From Oceanisphaera sp. IT1-181 (GTDB lineage Bacteria > Pseudomonadota > Gammaproteobacteria > Enterobacterales > Aeromonadaceae), in the NCBI RefSeq assembly GCF_033807535.1, contig NZ_CP136856.1:3095001-3159000 (forward strand): DNA of 64,000 nt, read 5' to 3'. The position numbers were made by a program, and so were the translations under genes. Shown here piece after piece: positions 50,499 through 59,155 of this stretch. Below the pieces are notes generated by a model. It searched no databases. It was not told where the DNA came from and saw only the letters and a list, made by a program, of their open reading frames with translations. Within the stretch, counting starts at the first letter, position 1. Each line of letters opens with the position of its first letter.

Positions 50499-51344
50499 AT
50501 GCCGCTTATTTCTGATATCACCGATTTAAGAGCCACCATTAATGAGTGGCGTCGCCAAGGGTTGCGCATCGGCTTTGTGCCGACCATGGGCAACTTGCAC
50601 ACCGGCCATCTGCAGTTAGTCAAGACGGCAAGCCTGCACTGCGATAAGGTGGTAGTCAGCATCTTCGTCAACCCCATGCAGTTTGACCGCGCGGCAGACT
50701 TAAGCGCTTACCCGCGCACCTTAGAGCAAGACTGCGAGCGCTTAGATGATTTGGCAGATGCGATATTTACGCCCACCCCTGAGCTGATGTACCCCAACGG
50801 TCAGCAGCAGCAAACCCGCGTGGTGGTGCCCGGTGTTAGCGAAGTGCTAGAAGGCGCGCTGCGCCCAGGCCACTTTGATGGCGTGAGCACTGTGGTGTGT
50901 AAGCTGTTCAACCTAGTACAGCCAGATTTGGCCTGCTTTGGTGAAAAAGATTACCAGCAACTGGCGCTGATCCGTAAAATGGTCAGCGATTTAAATATGC
51001 CGGTCGAGCTGATAGGTGTACCTACGGTGCGAGCGGAAGACGGCTTAGCCCTGAGCTCACGCAATGGCTATTTAACGACCACTGAGCGCGAGCAAGCGCC
51101 GACGCTTGCGGCAACCATGTCATGGTTAGCCGAGCGCATTGTTCATGGCGAGCGCGATTTTGCAGCACTGGTAACAGCTGGCAGCACCCGCTTAAATAAT
51201 AGTGGTTTTACCACGGATGCCATTGATATCGTGGACGCCAGCACGCTGCTGCCCGTTACCGAGCAAGCCCAAGCCGTAGTTATTTTAATGGCCGCCTTTT
51301 TAGGCAAAGCACGATTAATAGACAATCAGGTCGTGTCTTTATAA
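50499..51344 (+). CDS. panC: pantothenate synthetase
   Basis: A 281-aa ligase that joins pantoate and beta-alanine using ATP. GFVPTMGNLHTGHLQLV holds the HIGH-like motif; SIFVNPMQF, FGEKDYQQLALIRKM and the KMSKS-like LSSRNGYL are present. It follows panB by 47 bp; the ribosome-binding site is weak (GAGAG). Confidence 0.97.
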   Translation: MPLISDITDLRATINEWRRQGLRIGFVPTMGNLHTGHLQLVKTASLHCDKVVVSIFVNPMQFDRAADLSAYPRTLEQDCERLDDLADAIFTPTPELMYPNGQQQQTRVVVPGVSEVLEGALRPGHFDGVSTVVCKLFNLVQPDLACFGEKDYQQLALIRKMVSDLNMPVELIGVPTVRAEDGLALSSRNGYLTTTEREQAPTLAATMSWLAERIVHGERDFAALVTAGSTRLNNSGFTTDAIDIVDASTLLPVTEQAQAVVILMAAFLGKARLIDNQVVSL

Positions 51345-51454
51345 GATGCGCCTTCTTTTTGGCAAGATTTTTCTGCAAGACGTTACTGCAGACAGACGGA
51401 TGCGTGTATTAAGGGTCAATAAACCCTCAGCACTTACAACGGAGATCAGGAAAC

Positions 51455-51841
51455 ATGGATATGCAACGCGTTATGCTGAGAGGCAAACTGCACCAAGCAC
51501 GGGTGACTCACGCTGAACTGAACTACGAAGGTTCTTGCGCTATTGATCAAGACTTACTTGATGCGGTGAACATTCGCGAATATGAGCAAATCGATATTTA
51601 TAACATCGATAATGGTGAGCGTTTTCACACCTATGCGATTTCCGGTGAGCGCGGCTCTAAGATGATCTCACTCAATGGCGCCGCCGCCCGTAAGGCCGCC
51701 GTGGGTGATCGCATCATCATCTGTGCTTATGCGCCTATGAGCGAGCAGCAGATTGAACAGTATCACCCAAGCTTGGTGTATCTGGATGTGGACAACAACA
51801 TAGTGCGCACCAGCAAAAACATCCCGCTGCAATTGGCTTAA
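51455..51841 (+). CDS. panD: aspartate 1-decarboxylase proenzyme
   Basis: A 126- or 128-aa pyruvoyl enzyme that makes beta-alanine for PanC. Self-cleavage is expected at the Gly-Ser bond in NYEGSCAID. If translation starts at the second ATG (51461, MQRVMLRGKL) this bond is Gly24-Ser25, the same numbering as E. coli PanD; the first ATG (51455) is closer to AGG. It lies 110 bp downstream of panC and is followed by a terminator. Confidence 0.96.
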   Translation: MDMQRVMLRGKLHQARVTHAELNYEGSCAIDQDLLDAVNIREYEQIDIYNIDNGERFHTYAISGERGSKMISLNGAAARKAAVGDRIIICAYAPMSEQQIEQYHPSLVYLDVDNNIVRTSKNIPLQLA

Positions 51842-51882
51842 GAGCAGCCGTACGCTAAACGTCGTACGCTGTAACTAGTCAT

Positions 51883-51913
51883 AAAAAACCCGAGCCTTAA
51901 GCTCGGGTTTTTT
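51883..51913. terminator. rho-independent terminator after panD
   Basis: AAAACCCGAGC / GCTCGGGTTTT forms a strong stem with a CTTAA-type loop and T6 tail. The A-run on the other side allows bidirectional function. Just before it lies GTACGCTAAACGTCGTACGC, one of several related GTACG-type repeats. Confidence 0.9.
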
Positions 51914-51953
51914 ATTGGTAACTCAATAACGCTTGGCAGGAGCAAAGACCTGT

Positions 51954-52580
51954 ATGCAGACATCTCAGATCACGCTCGCGCTCATACCTAAGGTTGATCT
52001 TAAAGCTGCGGCGCGGCTATGTGCAGAGGCCATGGCTGAGAATCCATTGCACCTTAAGGTGTTTGGCCAAGATATAAATAAGCGCCAGCGTCGGCTTACA
52101 CGGCTGTTTAGCGGCTTGCTGCCCTATATCGCCCGCAATGGTGAGCTAAGTGGCGCTTATGTAGGCCAGCAGCTAGTGGGCGTCTTAGGACGGTTATCTC
52201 CCGGCCATTGCCAACCCTATTACTTAGAGCTAATAAAACTGGCTCCTGCCTTACTAGCCAGTAACTCACCGCTAGGTTGGCTGCGTACGCGGCACTGGCT
52301 AAACCAATGGGCCAAGTTCGATCCCGCCACTCCACACTGGCACCTAGGCCCGCTTGCGGTCGCCCCAAACCACCAGCGCCAAGGCATCGGCCGCGCTTTG
52401 ATGGAAGTCGCCATTAATGAGGCCAATGGCGTTAGCTTGTATCTGGAAACTGATAAACTCAGTAATGTACTGTTTTATCAAAAGCTAGGCTTTCACATCA
52501 CCGCCACGCCCACCCTGCTGGGTACTAAGACATGGTTGATGATGAACAAGCAGCCGTACGTCACACGCTATACGCTGTAA
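51954..52580 (+). CDS. GNAT-family N-acetyltransferase
   Basis: A 208-aa protein. The acetyl-CoA motif is LGPLAVAPNHQRQGIGRALME (Q/RxxGxG/A), followed by VSLYLETDKLSNVLFYQKLGF, the typical motif B of GNAT enzymes that act on small molecules. The substrate is unknown. The start at 51954 (MQTSQITLAL) is chosen; a TTG seven codons upstream is possible. The 3' end merges with a GTACG-type intergenic repeat, as the last codons read ..CCGTACGTCACACGCTATACG... Confidence 0.85.
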   Translation: MQTSQITLALIPKVDLKAAARLCAEAMAENPLHLKVFGQDINKRQRRLTRLFSGLLPYIARNGELSGAYVGQQLVGVLGRLSPGHCQPYYLELIKLAPALLASNSPLGWLRTRHWLNQWAKFDPATPHWHLGPLAVAPNHQRQGIGRALMEVAINEANGVSLYLETDKLSNVLFYQKLGFHITATPTLLGTKTWLMMNKQPYVTRYTL

Positions 52581-52659
52581 GTAAAAGACAAACATCGTCT
52601 TGTTTTGACGAACAGCGTACGGCGCAAAACGTATCGCGCCCCGTAGGGATTCGCCCATA

Positions 52660-52687
52660 AAAATGGCAGCCGATTAGCTGCCATTTC
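52660..52687. terminator. weak bidirectional terminator between the acetyltransferase gene and yadH
   Basis: AAATGGCAGC and GCTGCCATTT pair around CGATTA. The T-run is short on the plus strand and AAAA on the other side gives T residues for the minus strand, so it probably serves yadH as well. Confidence 0.65.
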
Positions 52688-52730
52688 ATTCTTTAGCTTA
52701 CGGCGTACTCGTACGACTCCCCGCAGGGGG

Positions 52731-53504
52731 TTAGGTTCGTAATCCACGCCCGGTACGAATTAAGTACCAAGCCCACCAGTAGAACACCAAGATGAAGCCG
52801 ATAATAATGGTGTAGGCCACACTTAAGCGCACATCCGACACACCCAAAAAGCCATAGCGAAAAGCGTTCACCATATAGAGCACGGGATTGATCTGGGAGA
52901 TGCTCTGCCAAACACTCGGTAACAAACTAATGGAGTAAAACACGCCACCTAAATAGGTAAGCGGCGTTAAAATAAAGGTCGGAATGATGCTGATATTATC
53001 GAAACTGCGCGCATAAATAGCATTCAGTAAGCCTGCCAGCGCAAATAACACCGAGGTCAAGAACACGGTAAATATTACGCTAAACAGATGCTCAATATGT
53101 AAGTCGACAAAGAACAGCGACACTAGGCTAACGATTAAGCCCACCAGCAAACCGCGCACCACACCACCGCCTACGTAGCCGGCAATGATCACATAAGTGG
53201 GCACGGGGGCCACTAATAGTTCTTCAATGTTATTTTGGAACTTACTGCTGTAAAAAGAGGAGGCCACGTTAGAGTATGAGTTGGTAATGACCGACATCAT
53301 AATCAAACCTGGCACAATAAAGGCCATGTAAGAAAAGCCGTCCATCTCACCAATCCGGCTACCAATCAGGTTGCCAAATATCACGAAATACAGCGACATA
53401 GTAATAGCCGGGGGTACCAAAGTTTGTACCCAAATACGGCCAAAGCGCACCACTTCACGAGATAAAATACTGTTAAAGGCCACATAATAACGCATGCCGC
53501 TCAT
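52731..53504 (-). CDS. yadH: ABC-2-type transporter permease YadH
   Basis: A 257-aa inner-membrane protein with six hydrophobic segments and the ABC-2 permease signature (LSREVVRFGRIWVQTLVPPAITMSLYF, SSFYSSKFQNNIEELLVAPV, NPVLYMVNAFRYGFLG). YadGH-type exporters have no firmly established substrate. The start overlaps the yadG stop as ATGA. Confidence 0.92.
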   Translation of the reverse strand: MSGMRYYVAFNSILSREVVRFGRIWVQTLVPPAITMSLYFVIFGNLIGSRIGEMDGFSYMAFIVPGLIMMSVITNSYSNVASSFYSSKFQNNIEELLVAPVPTYVIIAGYVGGGVVRGLLVGLIVSLVSLFFVDLHIEHLFSVIFTVFLTSVLFALAGLLNAIYARSFDNISIIPTFILTPLTYLGGVFYSISLLPSVWQSISQINPVLYMVNAFRYGFLGVSDVRLSVAYTIIIGFILVFYWWAWYLIRTGRGLRT

Positions 53505-54424
53505 ACTGCTGCTCTCCCGCTTTCTACTAGCGTCACAAATAACTCTTCTAAGCGATTGGACTTATTGCGCATGCTTAACACCCGCACCCCTTGCTCGTTA
53601 AGCTGAGCAAAGACATTATTTAAGCCCTGCTCTTTCTTCACTTCCACTTCTAAGGTGTGATCGTCGAGAAGCTGCCAGTTGTAGCCGGATAAAAATGGCT
53701 CGCGGCCGTCAACCACTAAATCCAGAATAAAGGTTTCGACTGTCATCTTACCGAGCAAGCCTTTCATGCTGGTATTTTCGATTAGCAGGCCTTTATCTAT
53801 GATGCCGATATGACGACACAGCAATTCCGCCTCTTCCAGATAATGGGTGGTCAGAATAATGGTGATGCCTTGCTCGTTAATCAGCTTTAAAAAGTCCCAC
53901 ATGGCGCGACGAATTTCGATATCCACACCCGCCGTCGGCTCATCCAAAATCAATAATTTAGGCTCATGCATTAAGGCGCGCGCTATCATCAGGCGGCGCT
54001 TCATTCCGCCAGAAAGGGTACGCGAAATAGCATGGCGCTTATCCCACAAATCCAACTGCTTAAGATAACGCTCGGCGCGGATTTTGGCTTCTTTGCGATT
54101 CACCCCGTATAAGCCCGCTTGGTTAATCACCACCTGTTCGACTTTTTCAAACTGGTTAAAGTTAAATTCTTGCGGCACTAAGCCAATTTGGCTCTTGGCA
54201 TCTTCCAAGTGGGTATCGATATCAAAACCAAACACCTTTACCGTGCCGGCGGTTTTATTTACCAAGGAAGAGATAATGCCAATAGTGGTGGACTTACCCG
54301 CACCATTAGGGCCCAACAGCGCATAAAAGTCGCCCTGTTCCACGGTTAAATCTATGCCTTTGAGCGCTTCTACACCACCGGCATAGACTTTGCGCAAGCC
54401 TGCAATTTCCAGTGCTTTGGTCAT
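53501..54424 (-). CDS. yadG: ABC transporter ATP-binding protein YadG
   Basis: A 307-aa ABC ATPase. Walker A LLGPNGAGKSTTIGI, signature LSGGMKRRLMIARAL and Walker B LLILDEPTAGVD are present, followed by a C-terminal domain ending RVLSMRNKSNRLEELFVTLV. It aligns closely with E. coli YadG. I start at 54424, where GGAG lies upstream; a start 13 codons earlier is less likely. It forms a two-gene unit with yadH, and hpt lies upstream across a repeat region. Confidence 0.93.
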   Translation of the reverse strand: MTKALEIAGLRKVYAGGVEALKGIDLTVEQGDFYALLGPNGAGKSTTIGIISSLVNKTAGTVKVFGFDIDTHLEDAKSQIGLVPQEFNFNQFEKVEQVVINQAGLYGVNRKEAKIRAERYLKQLDLWDKRHAISRTLSGGMKRRLMIARALMHEPKLLILDEPTAGVDIEIRRAMWDFLKLINEQGITIILTTHYLEEAELLCRHIGIIDKGLLIENTSMKGLLGKMTVETFILDLVVDGREPFLSGYNWQLLDDHTLEVEVKKEQGLNNVFAQLNEQGVRVLSMRNKSNRLEELFVTLVESGRAAV

Positions 54425-54501
54425 CAATAGCTCCATAACATAAAAAAGCCCAGAGACGGTCAACGAGTAAATCTCGTCGCCTGATCCCTAGGCTAGTAGT
54501 A

Positions 54502-54668
54502 ATAGTGAGGTGTAAGGAGTGAAGTGAAAGGCATACCCCCTCACTCCTAAAAAACGTTTTGCTAAGCAAAACCAGCCGGCTAAAGCGGCTTCTACAGGCG
54601 AAGCCGGAAGGTTTAGGTTTTAGGTCTGTCTTCCTGCTCGTCCACTTCACCCTTTACTCTTCACCCTA
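54502..54668. repeat. inverted-repeat arms between yadG and hpt
   Basis: Left arms GTGAGGTGTAAGGAGTGAAG (54505-54524) and right arm CACTTCACCCTTTACTCTTC (54641-54660) flank hairpin-rich sequence that includes GCTAAGCAAAACCAGCCGGC and GAAGCCGG. Another copy of the GTGAGGCGTGAAG family. The 254-bp gap has no gene. Confidence 0.6.
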
Positions 54669-54678
54669 GAACAGCAAA

Positions 54679-55209
54679 TCAATCCAGCGGTATTACCTTG
54701 CCGATGTAGGGCAGGTTACGATAGCGCTGGGCGTAATCGATGCCATAACCCACGACGAATTCGTCGGGTATGGTAAAGCCCACCCAATCTACGGGCACAT
54801 CCACTTCGCGGCGGTCCGGTTTATCGAGCAAGGAGCAAATGGTCAGTGAGGCCGGTTGGCGCAAGGACAAAATCTCTTTCACCTTACTCAAGGTGTAACC
54901 CGTATCTATGATGTCTTCGACGATCAACACGTGCTTACCGTGAATTTCATCATCTAAGTCTTTGAGAATGCGCACATCACGATTACTTTTTGTGCCACTA
55001 CCGTAGCTGGAAGCCGTCATAAAATCGAGTCGTACCGGTAACGGGATTTGGCGGCAAAGATCGGCCATAAAGACACAGGAGCCGCGCAGCAAACCCACCA
55101 TCACCAGCTCATCTACGCCTTGATAATGTTGAGTAATTTGTTCGCCTAATGCTTGGATCCGGGCATTAACCTCATCGGTGCTGATCAGGACATCCACTCT
55201 GTGTTTCAT
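54679..55209 (-). CDS. hpt: hypoxanthine phosphoribosyltransferase
   Basis: A 176-aa purine salvage enzyme converting hypoxanthine (and guanine weakly) plus PRPP to IMP. The PRPP motif is LIVEDIIDTGYTLSKV; GLLRGSCVFMADL and WVGFTIPDEFVVGYGIDY are typical of bacterial Hpt. Length matches the family. Confidence 0.95.
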   Translation of the reverse strand: MKHRVDVLISTDEVNARIQALGEQITQHYQGVDELVMVGLLRGSCVFMADLCRQIPLPVRLDFMTASSYGSGTKSNRDVRILKDLDDEIHGKHVLIVEDIIDTGYTLSKVKEILSLRQPASLTICSLLDKPDRREVDVPVDWVGFTIPDEFVVGYGIDYAQRYRNLPYIGKVIPLD

Positions 55210-55285
55210 TTTCGCTCCGTTCGGGGTAGTAACGCCCGACTGTGATTAAAGACGTATTCTAACGGAAATCTAACGGGGCTGCATG

Positions 55286-55390
55286 TGGCATGCGTGAGGC
55301 GTAAATGGTGAGGCGTAAGGTGAAAACATCCAATCTGCAGACTGGGTGTTTGCTCTTATTCCCTCACAATTTTCCCCTCACTCTTCACTG
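55286..55390. repeat. inverted-repeat arms between hpt and ubiX
   Basis: GCGTGAGGCGTAAATGGTGA (about 55289) and CACAATTTTCCCCTCACTCT (about 55366) are opposing arms of the GTGAGGCGTGAAG family around a short spacer. The left arm itself contains a duplicated GTGAGGCGTAA unit. Confidence 0.6.
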
Positions 55391-55394
55391 AGTT

Positions 55395-56060
55395 TCAATG
55401 CCCATATCCCCAACGCGACATCAGTGCGTGATCCAGATCTAGATGATCCAAAATGCGCGCCACCATAAAATCCACTAAATCACTGATACTTTTCGGCTGG
55501 TGATAAAAGCCCGGCGAGGCGGGCATAATAGTCACGTTTAAACGCGCTAATTTCAGCATGTTCTCTAAGTGCAGCGCCGAATAAGGTGATTCGCGCGGCA
55601 CTAAGATCAGTTGGCCTTTCTCTTTGATTACCACATCGGCCGCGCGCTCAATTAAATTATCCGAGTTACCCATAGCAATGGCAGCCACAGTGCCCATAGA
55701 GCAAGGGCAAATCACCATCCGCCGTGGCGCACCTGAGCCGGACGCCACCGGTGAAAACCACTCTTCTTTGCCATAGACTTTAAGCTGCTCAGGCTTGGCC
55801 TGATAACGCTCGCTTAACAGTGCGCCAAGAGCTGCGGGTTGCGCCGGCCACTGCTCATCTTGTTCGGTGGCCATCACCACCCGTGCGGCACTGGACACCA
55901 ACAGATGCACTTGTAAGTCGGCCTCAAGCAAGCGCTGTAATAGCGCCAACGCATAAGGCGCGCCCGAAGCACCCGATAGCGCCAGTGTTATCTGTTGTTG
56001 GCGAGGATAGGTGATTTGCTGATTTCTCGGATAATTCGAATCAGTTTTAACTGCACTCAT
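55395..56060 (-). CDS. ubiX: flavin prenyltransferase UbiX
   Basis: A 221-aa enzyme that attaches a dimethylallyl group to FMN to make the cofactor of UbiD. TLALSGASGAPYALALL binds FMN; CPCSMGTVAAIAMGNSDNLIERAADV, KEKGQLILVPRESPYS and MPASPGFYHQPKSI are diagnostic. The N-terminus carries an unusual tandem duplication, YPRNQQIT-YPRQQQIT, before the first beta-strand. It overlaps the mpl stop as ATGA, so the two are coupled. ubiD is not in the window. Confidence 0.95.
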   Translation of the reverse strand: MSAVKTDSNYPRNQQITYPRQQQITLALSGASGAPYALALLQRLLEADLQVHLLVSSAARVVMATEQDEQWPAQPAALGALLSERYQAKPEQLKVYGKEEWFSPVASGSGAPRRMVICPCSMGTVAAIAMGNSDNLIERAADVVIKEKGQLILVPRESPYSALHLENMLKLARLNVTIMPASPGFYHQPKSISDLVDFMVARILDHLDLDHALMSRWGYGH

Positions 56061-57427
56061 GAAACAGCTCCCAACGCTAACGCATCTAACAAACGCTGAT
56101 GAATACCACCAAAGCCGCCGTTGCTCATCACCAATATATGGTCATTAGGTTGGGCATCGCTCACCAGTGCCGCAATCAAGGCATCCAAGTCTTCATAGAT
56201 TTGACCTTTGGGGCAGGCATTGGCCACAGCGCTCAAGTCCCAATCAAGGCCACTGGGCTTAAATAAATAGGTGGCGTCCGCCAGTTGCAGTGAATCCGCT
56301 AACGGCTGCTGATGAATCCCCATCTTCATGGTGTTAGAGCGCGGCTCTAATACCGCCAATACGCGGCCGTTGCCTTGTGCCTTCACTTGGGCTTTTAGCC
56401 CCGCCAAAGTAGTGGCAATGGCGGTGGGATGATGGGCAAAGTCGTCCCAGACGCGAACATTACTGACCACGCCTTTTAGTTCCATGCGCCGCTTAGGCGA
56501 CACAAATAAGCACAATGATTTAATAGCCTCATGCACCGGCACACCGGCATGGCGAGCCGCCGCCAAGGCCATTAGACCGTTGTGTACGTTGTGCAGGCCC
56601 ATGCAGTCCCACTGCACTTCGCCCACCTTTTGCCCATCAACTACTACCGCAAACTGGCTACCATCTTCGCGTAACGGCTCCACTTGCCACAGGCCGCCCT
56701 CACCTAAATATTCCACATCGCTCCAGCAACCCATGGCCAGCACTTTATCTATGGCCGGTGTTTGGGTGGGCACCAGCACACGACCGTGGCTGGGCACCAT
56801 GCGTAATAAATGATGGAATTGCCGCTGAATAGCCGCTAAGTCGTCGAAGATGTCGGCATGATCGAATTCCAGATTATTTAAAATCAGCGTGCTGGGTCGA
56901 TAGTGCACAAACTTGGAGCGTTTATCGAAGAAGGCGCTGTCGTACTCATCGGCTTCAATCACGAAAAACGGTGCCTCACCTAAGCGCGCCGACACCTCAA
57001 AGTTACCGGGCACGCCACCGATTAAAAAACCCGGGTTAAGGCCACAGTCTTCTAAGATCCACGCCAACATAGCGGCGGTTGTGGTTTTGCCGTGGGTACC
57101 TGACACCGCTAACACCCAACGGTCTTGCAATACATGCTCAAGCAACCATTGCGGCCCAGAAGTGTAGGGCAAACGCCGATTAAGCACTGCCTCCACGCAC
57201 GGATTACCACGGCTCATAGCATTACCGATCACCACTAAGTCGGGGGTATCGTCGAGCTGGGCGGGATCGTAACCTTCGATTAACTCTATGCCCTGAGCGG
57301 TCAGCTGAGTGCTCATAGGTGGGTAAACATTGGCATCGCTGCCGGTGACCCGATAACCGAGTTGTTTAGCCAAGACGGCTAATCCGCCCATAAAAGTGCC
57401 ACAAATACCGAGAATATGGATGTGCAT
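56057..57427 (-). CDS. mpl: UDP-N-acetylmuramate:L-Ala-gamma-D-Glu-meso-DAP ligase
   Basis: A 456-aa Mur ligase of murein recycling that reattaches the recovered tripeptide to UDP-MurNAc. HIHILGICGTFMGGLAVLA, GSDANVYPPMS, the ATP loop GTHGKTTTAAM, EADEYDSAFFDKRSKF and DDFAHHPTAI are characteristic and separate Mpl from MurC. The start at 57427 (MHIHILGI) aligns with E. coli Mpl; the longer ORF adds 13 residues without support. In E. coli mpl also lies in the ytfJ-ppa part of the chromosome. Confidence 0.96.
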   Translation of the reverse strand: MHIHILGICGTFMGGLAVLAKQLGYRVTGSDANVYPPMSTQLTAQGIELIEGYDPAQLDDTPDLVVIGNAMSRGNPCVEAVLNRRLPYTSGPQWLLEHVLQDRWVLAVSGTHGKTTTAAMLAWILEDCGLNPGFLIGGVPGNFEVSARLGEAPFFVIEADEYDSAFFDKRSKFVHYRPSTLILNNLEFDHADIFDDLAAIQRQFHHLLRMVPSHGRVLVPTQTPAIDKVLAMGCWSDVEYLGEGGLWQVEPLREDGSQFAVVVDGQKVGEVQWDCMGLHNVHNGLMALAAARHAGVPVHEAIKSLCLFVSPKRRMELKGVVSNVRVWDDFAHHPTAIATTLAGLKAQVKAQGNGRVLAVLEPRSNTMKMGIHQQPLADSLQLADATYLFKPSGLDWDLSAVANACPKGQIYEDLDALIAALVSDAQPNDHILVMSNGGFGGIHQRLLDALALGAVS

Positions 57428-57620
57428 AACGTGCCTCTGGCTGCTGTAATGGGCCCATTCTAACAATGTGCCTTCACTTTGGGCACTTGTATGGTGATCT
57501 CTACGACACTAGTTATAATATCGCTCTATATCGTCGTTACCCATTGGTATAATCGGACCCGCACTCTAAGCGTGGTAAACTCGGTTATTCAGTTTGTTAT
57601 CTATTAATAAAGGAAGTCTC

Positions 57621-58151
57621 ATGAGCCTGAAGAACGTCCCTGCCGGCCTTAATTTGCCTGAAGATATTTACGTGGTCATCGAAATTCCCCAGAACGCAGA
57701 TCCTATTAAGTACGAAGTGGATAAAGACACAGGCGCGCTGTTTGTGGACCGTTTCATGTCTACGCCTATGTTCTACCCGTGCAACTACGGCTACGTGAAT
57801 AGCACCTTGTCTTTAGACGGTGATCCGGTTGATGTGTTGGTGCACACCCCGTATCCGTTAGAAGCCGGTTCAGTGATCCGCTGCCGTCCAGTGGGCGTGC
57901 TTAACATGACCGACGAGTCTGGCGTTGATGCTAAGATTATCGCCGTACCACACAGCAAGCTGAGCAAAGAATACGAGCACATTCAGGACATCAATGATGT
58001 ATCTGAGCTGCTGAAAGCCCAGATCCAGCACTTCTTCGAGCACTACAAAGAATTAGAAGTGGGTAAGTGGGTGAAGTTAGACGGCTGGGGCGATAAAGCC
58101 GCCGCCGAAGCAGAAATCTTAGACTCTGCCGAGCGCTTTAATAAAGCCTAA
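57621..58151 (+). CDS. ppa: inorganic pyrophosphatase
   Basis: A 176-aa family I soluble pyrophosphatase, the same length as E. coli Ppa. It has IKYEVDKDTGALFVDRFM, FYPCNYGYV and the metal site DGDPVDVLV. The start ATG 57621 has AAAGGAAG upstream. Two TATAAT hexamers (57514-57519 and 57548-57553) lie upstream, but neither has a good -35 partner. A strong terminator follows. Confidence 0.98.
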   Translation: MSLKNVPAGLNLPEDIYVVIEIPQNADPIKYEVDKDTGALFVDRFMSTPMFYPCNYGYVNSTLSLDGDPVDVLVHTPYPLEAGSVIRCRPVGVLNMTDESGVDAKIIAVPHSKLSKEYEHIQDINDVSELLKAQIQHFFEHYKELEVGKWVKLDGWGDKAAAEAEILDSAERFNKA

Positions 58152-58172
58152 GTAGCAAAAGCTAAGCTGCAT

Positions 58173-58207
58173 TAAAAAGCCCCCAATTAACTCTGGGGGC
58201 TTTTTTT
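58173..58207 (+). terminator. rho-independent terminator after ppa
   Basis: AAAGCCCCCA pairs with TGGGGGCTTT around an ATTAACTC loop, followed by a run of seven T residues. Confidence 0.92.
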
Positions 58208-58266
58208 ATCCGTGTCACGATAGGCTCCTGCTCTGTTGAGCTGGGCACTTAGTGTTATCTCTATCT

Positions 58267-58300
58267 CCTCTCGCCTCACGCTTTACCCCTCACCGCCCTA
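58267..58300. repeat. single arm of the GTGAGGCGTGAAG family
   Basis: CGCCTCACGCTTTACCCCTC is the complement of the usual arm, but I see no opposing arm before ytfJ. It may be a solo or eroded copy. Confidence 0.45.
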
Positions 58301-58367
58301 CAGTAATTTGACAATTGATTAACATCACTTAGGCTGATTGAGTTAACCCTGATCAAGGAGTTATTTG

Positions 58368-58934
58368 ATGCCGATGAGAATTGGAATGTTACTGGCCTGT
58401 TTACCCCTCGCTTACCTGCCGATGGGGGTCTGGGCTCATAATCTGCAACTCAATCAAGCCGCACCAGCGGTGACGGTAACCAATCAAGGCGAATTGATAC
58501 TTAATAATGAGCAATTGAGTGCGCGTAATTGGCAGTTAAGCAAGGGCGCTGGCAAGGTACGCTTGGTACAACACATTGCAGGGCGTTCCAGCGCTAAGGA
58601 GCTAAATGCGCCCTTAGTTCGTGCCATTACCGCGGCCAAGCTGCCACGGGACCGTTATCAAACGGTGACCATTATTAACGTCAAGGATGCAATATTTGGT
58701 ACGTCGGCTTTTGTACGCAGCAGTGCCGAGAGCAGTAAGCGAGAATTTCCTTGGTCATCGATAGTGGTAGATGAAAATGGAGTCGTGGCACAGACATGGC
58801 AATTAAAAGCGAAAAGTTCGAGCGTTGTGCTGCTTGATCAGAAGGGAGTAGTGCTTTTTGCTAAGGAGGGGGCATTAACCAGTGAGCAAATAATGGAGGT
58901 CATGATGTTAGTGCGCGGCGCACTTAAAAATTAA
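58368..58934 (+). CDS. ytfJ: YtfJ-family periplasmic protein
   Basis: A 188-aa exported protein with a signal peptide (IGMLLACLPLAYLPMGVWA) and a thioredoxin-like fold related to E. coli YtfJ. GKVRLVQHIAGRSSAKELNAPLV, the NVKDAIFGTSAFVRSSAE segment and EFPWSSIVVDENGVV are recognisable. No CxxC is present. Function unknown. AAGGAG lies 7 nt before the ATG at 58368. Located near ppa as in E. coli. Confidence 0.88.
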   Translation: MPMRIGMLLACLPLAYLPMGVWAHNLQLNQAAPAVTVTNQGELILNNEQLSARNWQLSKGAGKVRLVQHIAGRSSAKELNAPLVRAITAAKLPRDRYQTVTIINVKDAIFGTSAFVRSSAESSKREFPWSSIVVDENGVVAQTWQLKAKSSSVVLLDQKGVVLFAKEGALTSEQIMEVMMLVRGALKN

Positions 58935-58978
58935 AAAGATAAGCCTCATCAAGATCTTACGTTTTGATTAGGCTTATT
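58932..58978 (-). terminator. minus-strand rho-independent terminator for the small membrane ORF
   Basis: On the minus strand ATAAGCCTAATCAA pairs with TTGATGAGGCTTAT (two mismatches) around an ACGTAAGATC loop and is followed by CTTTTTAATTTTT. The T-run exists only on the minus strand, so it serves a minus-strand transcript. It also overlaps the end of ytfJ. Confidence 0.7.
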
Positions 58979-59087
58979 CTATGATGGCGATAATAGTCGC
59001 TAAAATACCCAGACTGGATAAATAGCCCACCACTAACAGTATCTTGGCCACACTGTGTTTGGCCTTTGGATGTTCTTGCATATACAT
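58974..59087 (-). CDS. small single-membrane-segment protein (37 aa)
   Basis: This ORF is shorter than usual gene-finding cut-offs. It reads MYMQEHPKAKHSVAKILLVV followed by GYLSSLGILATIIAIIE. A polar N-terminus is followed by one hydrophobic helix, typical of small inner-membrane proteins. GGAG lies 6 nt before the chosen ATG (59087); an ATG four codons upstream (59099) would overlap that site. A terminator on the same strand begins at its stop codon, which supports a real transcription unit. No family is recognised. Confidence 0.5.
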   Translation of the reverse strand: MYMQEHPKAKHSVAKILLVVGYLSSLGILATIIAIIE

Positions 59088-59155
59088 ACGCCACTCCATT
59101 TATAATTCAGGCGCGAATTTTAACATAGAAACAACATAGTTAACAATAGAAACTG

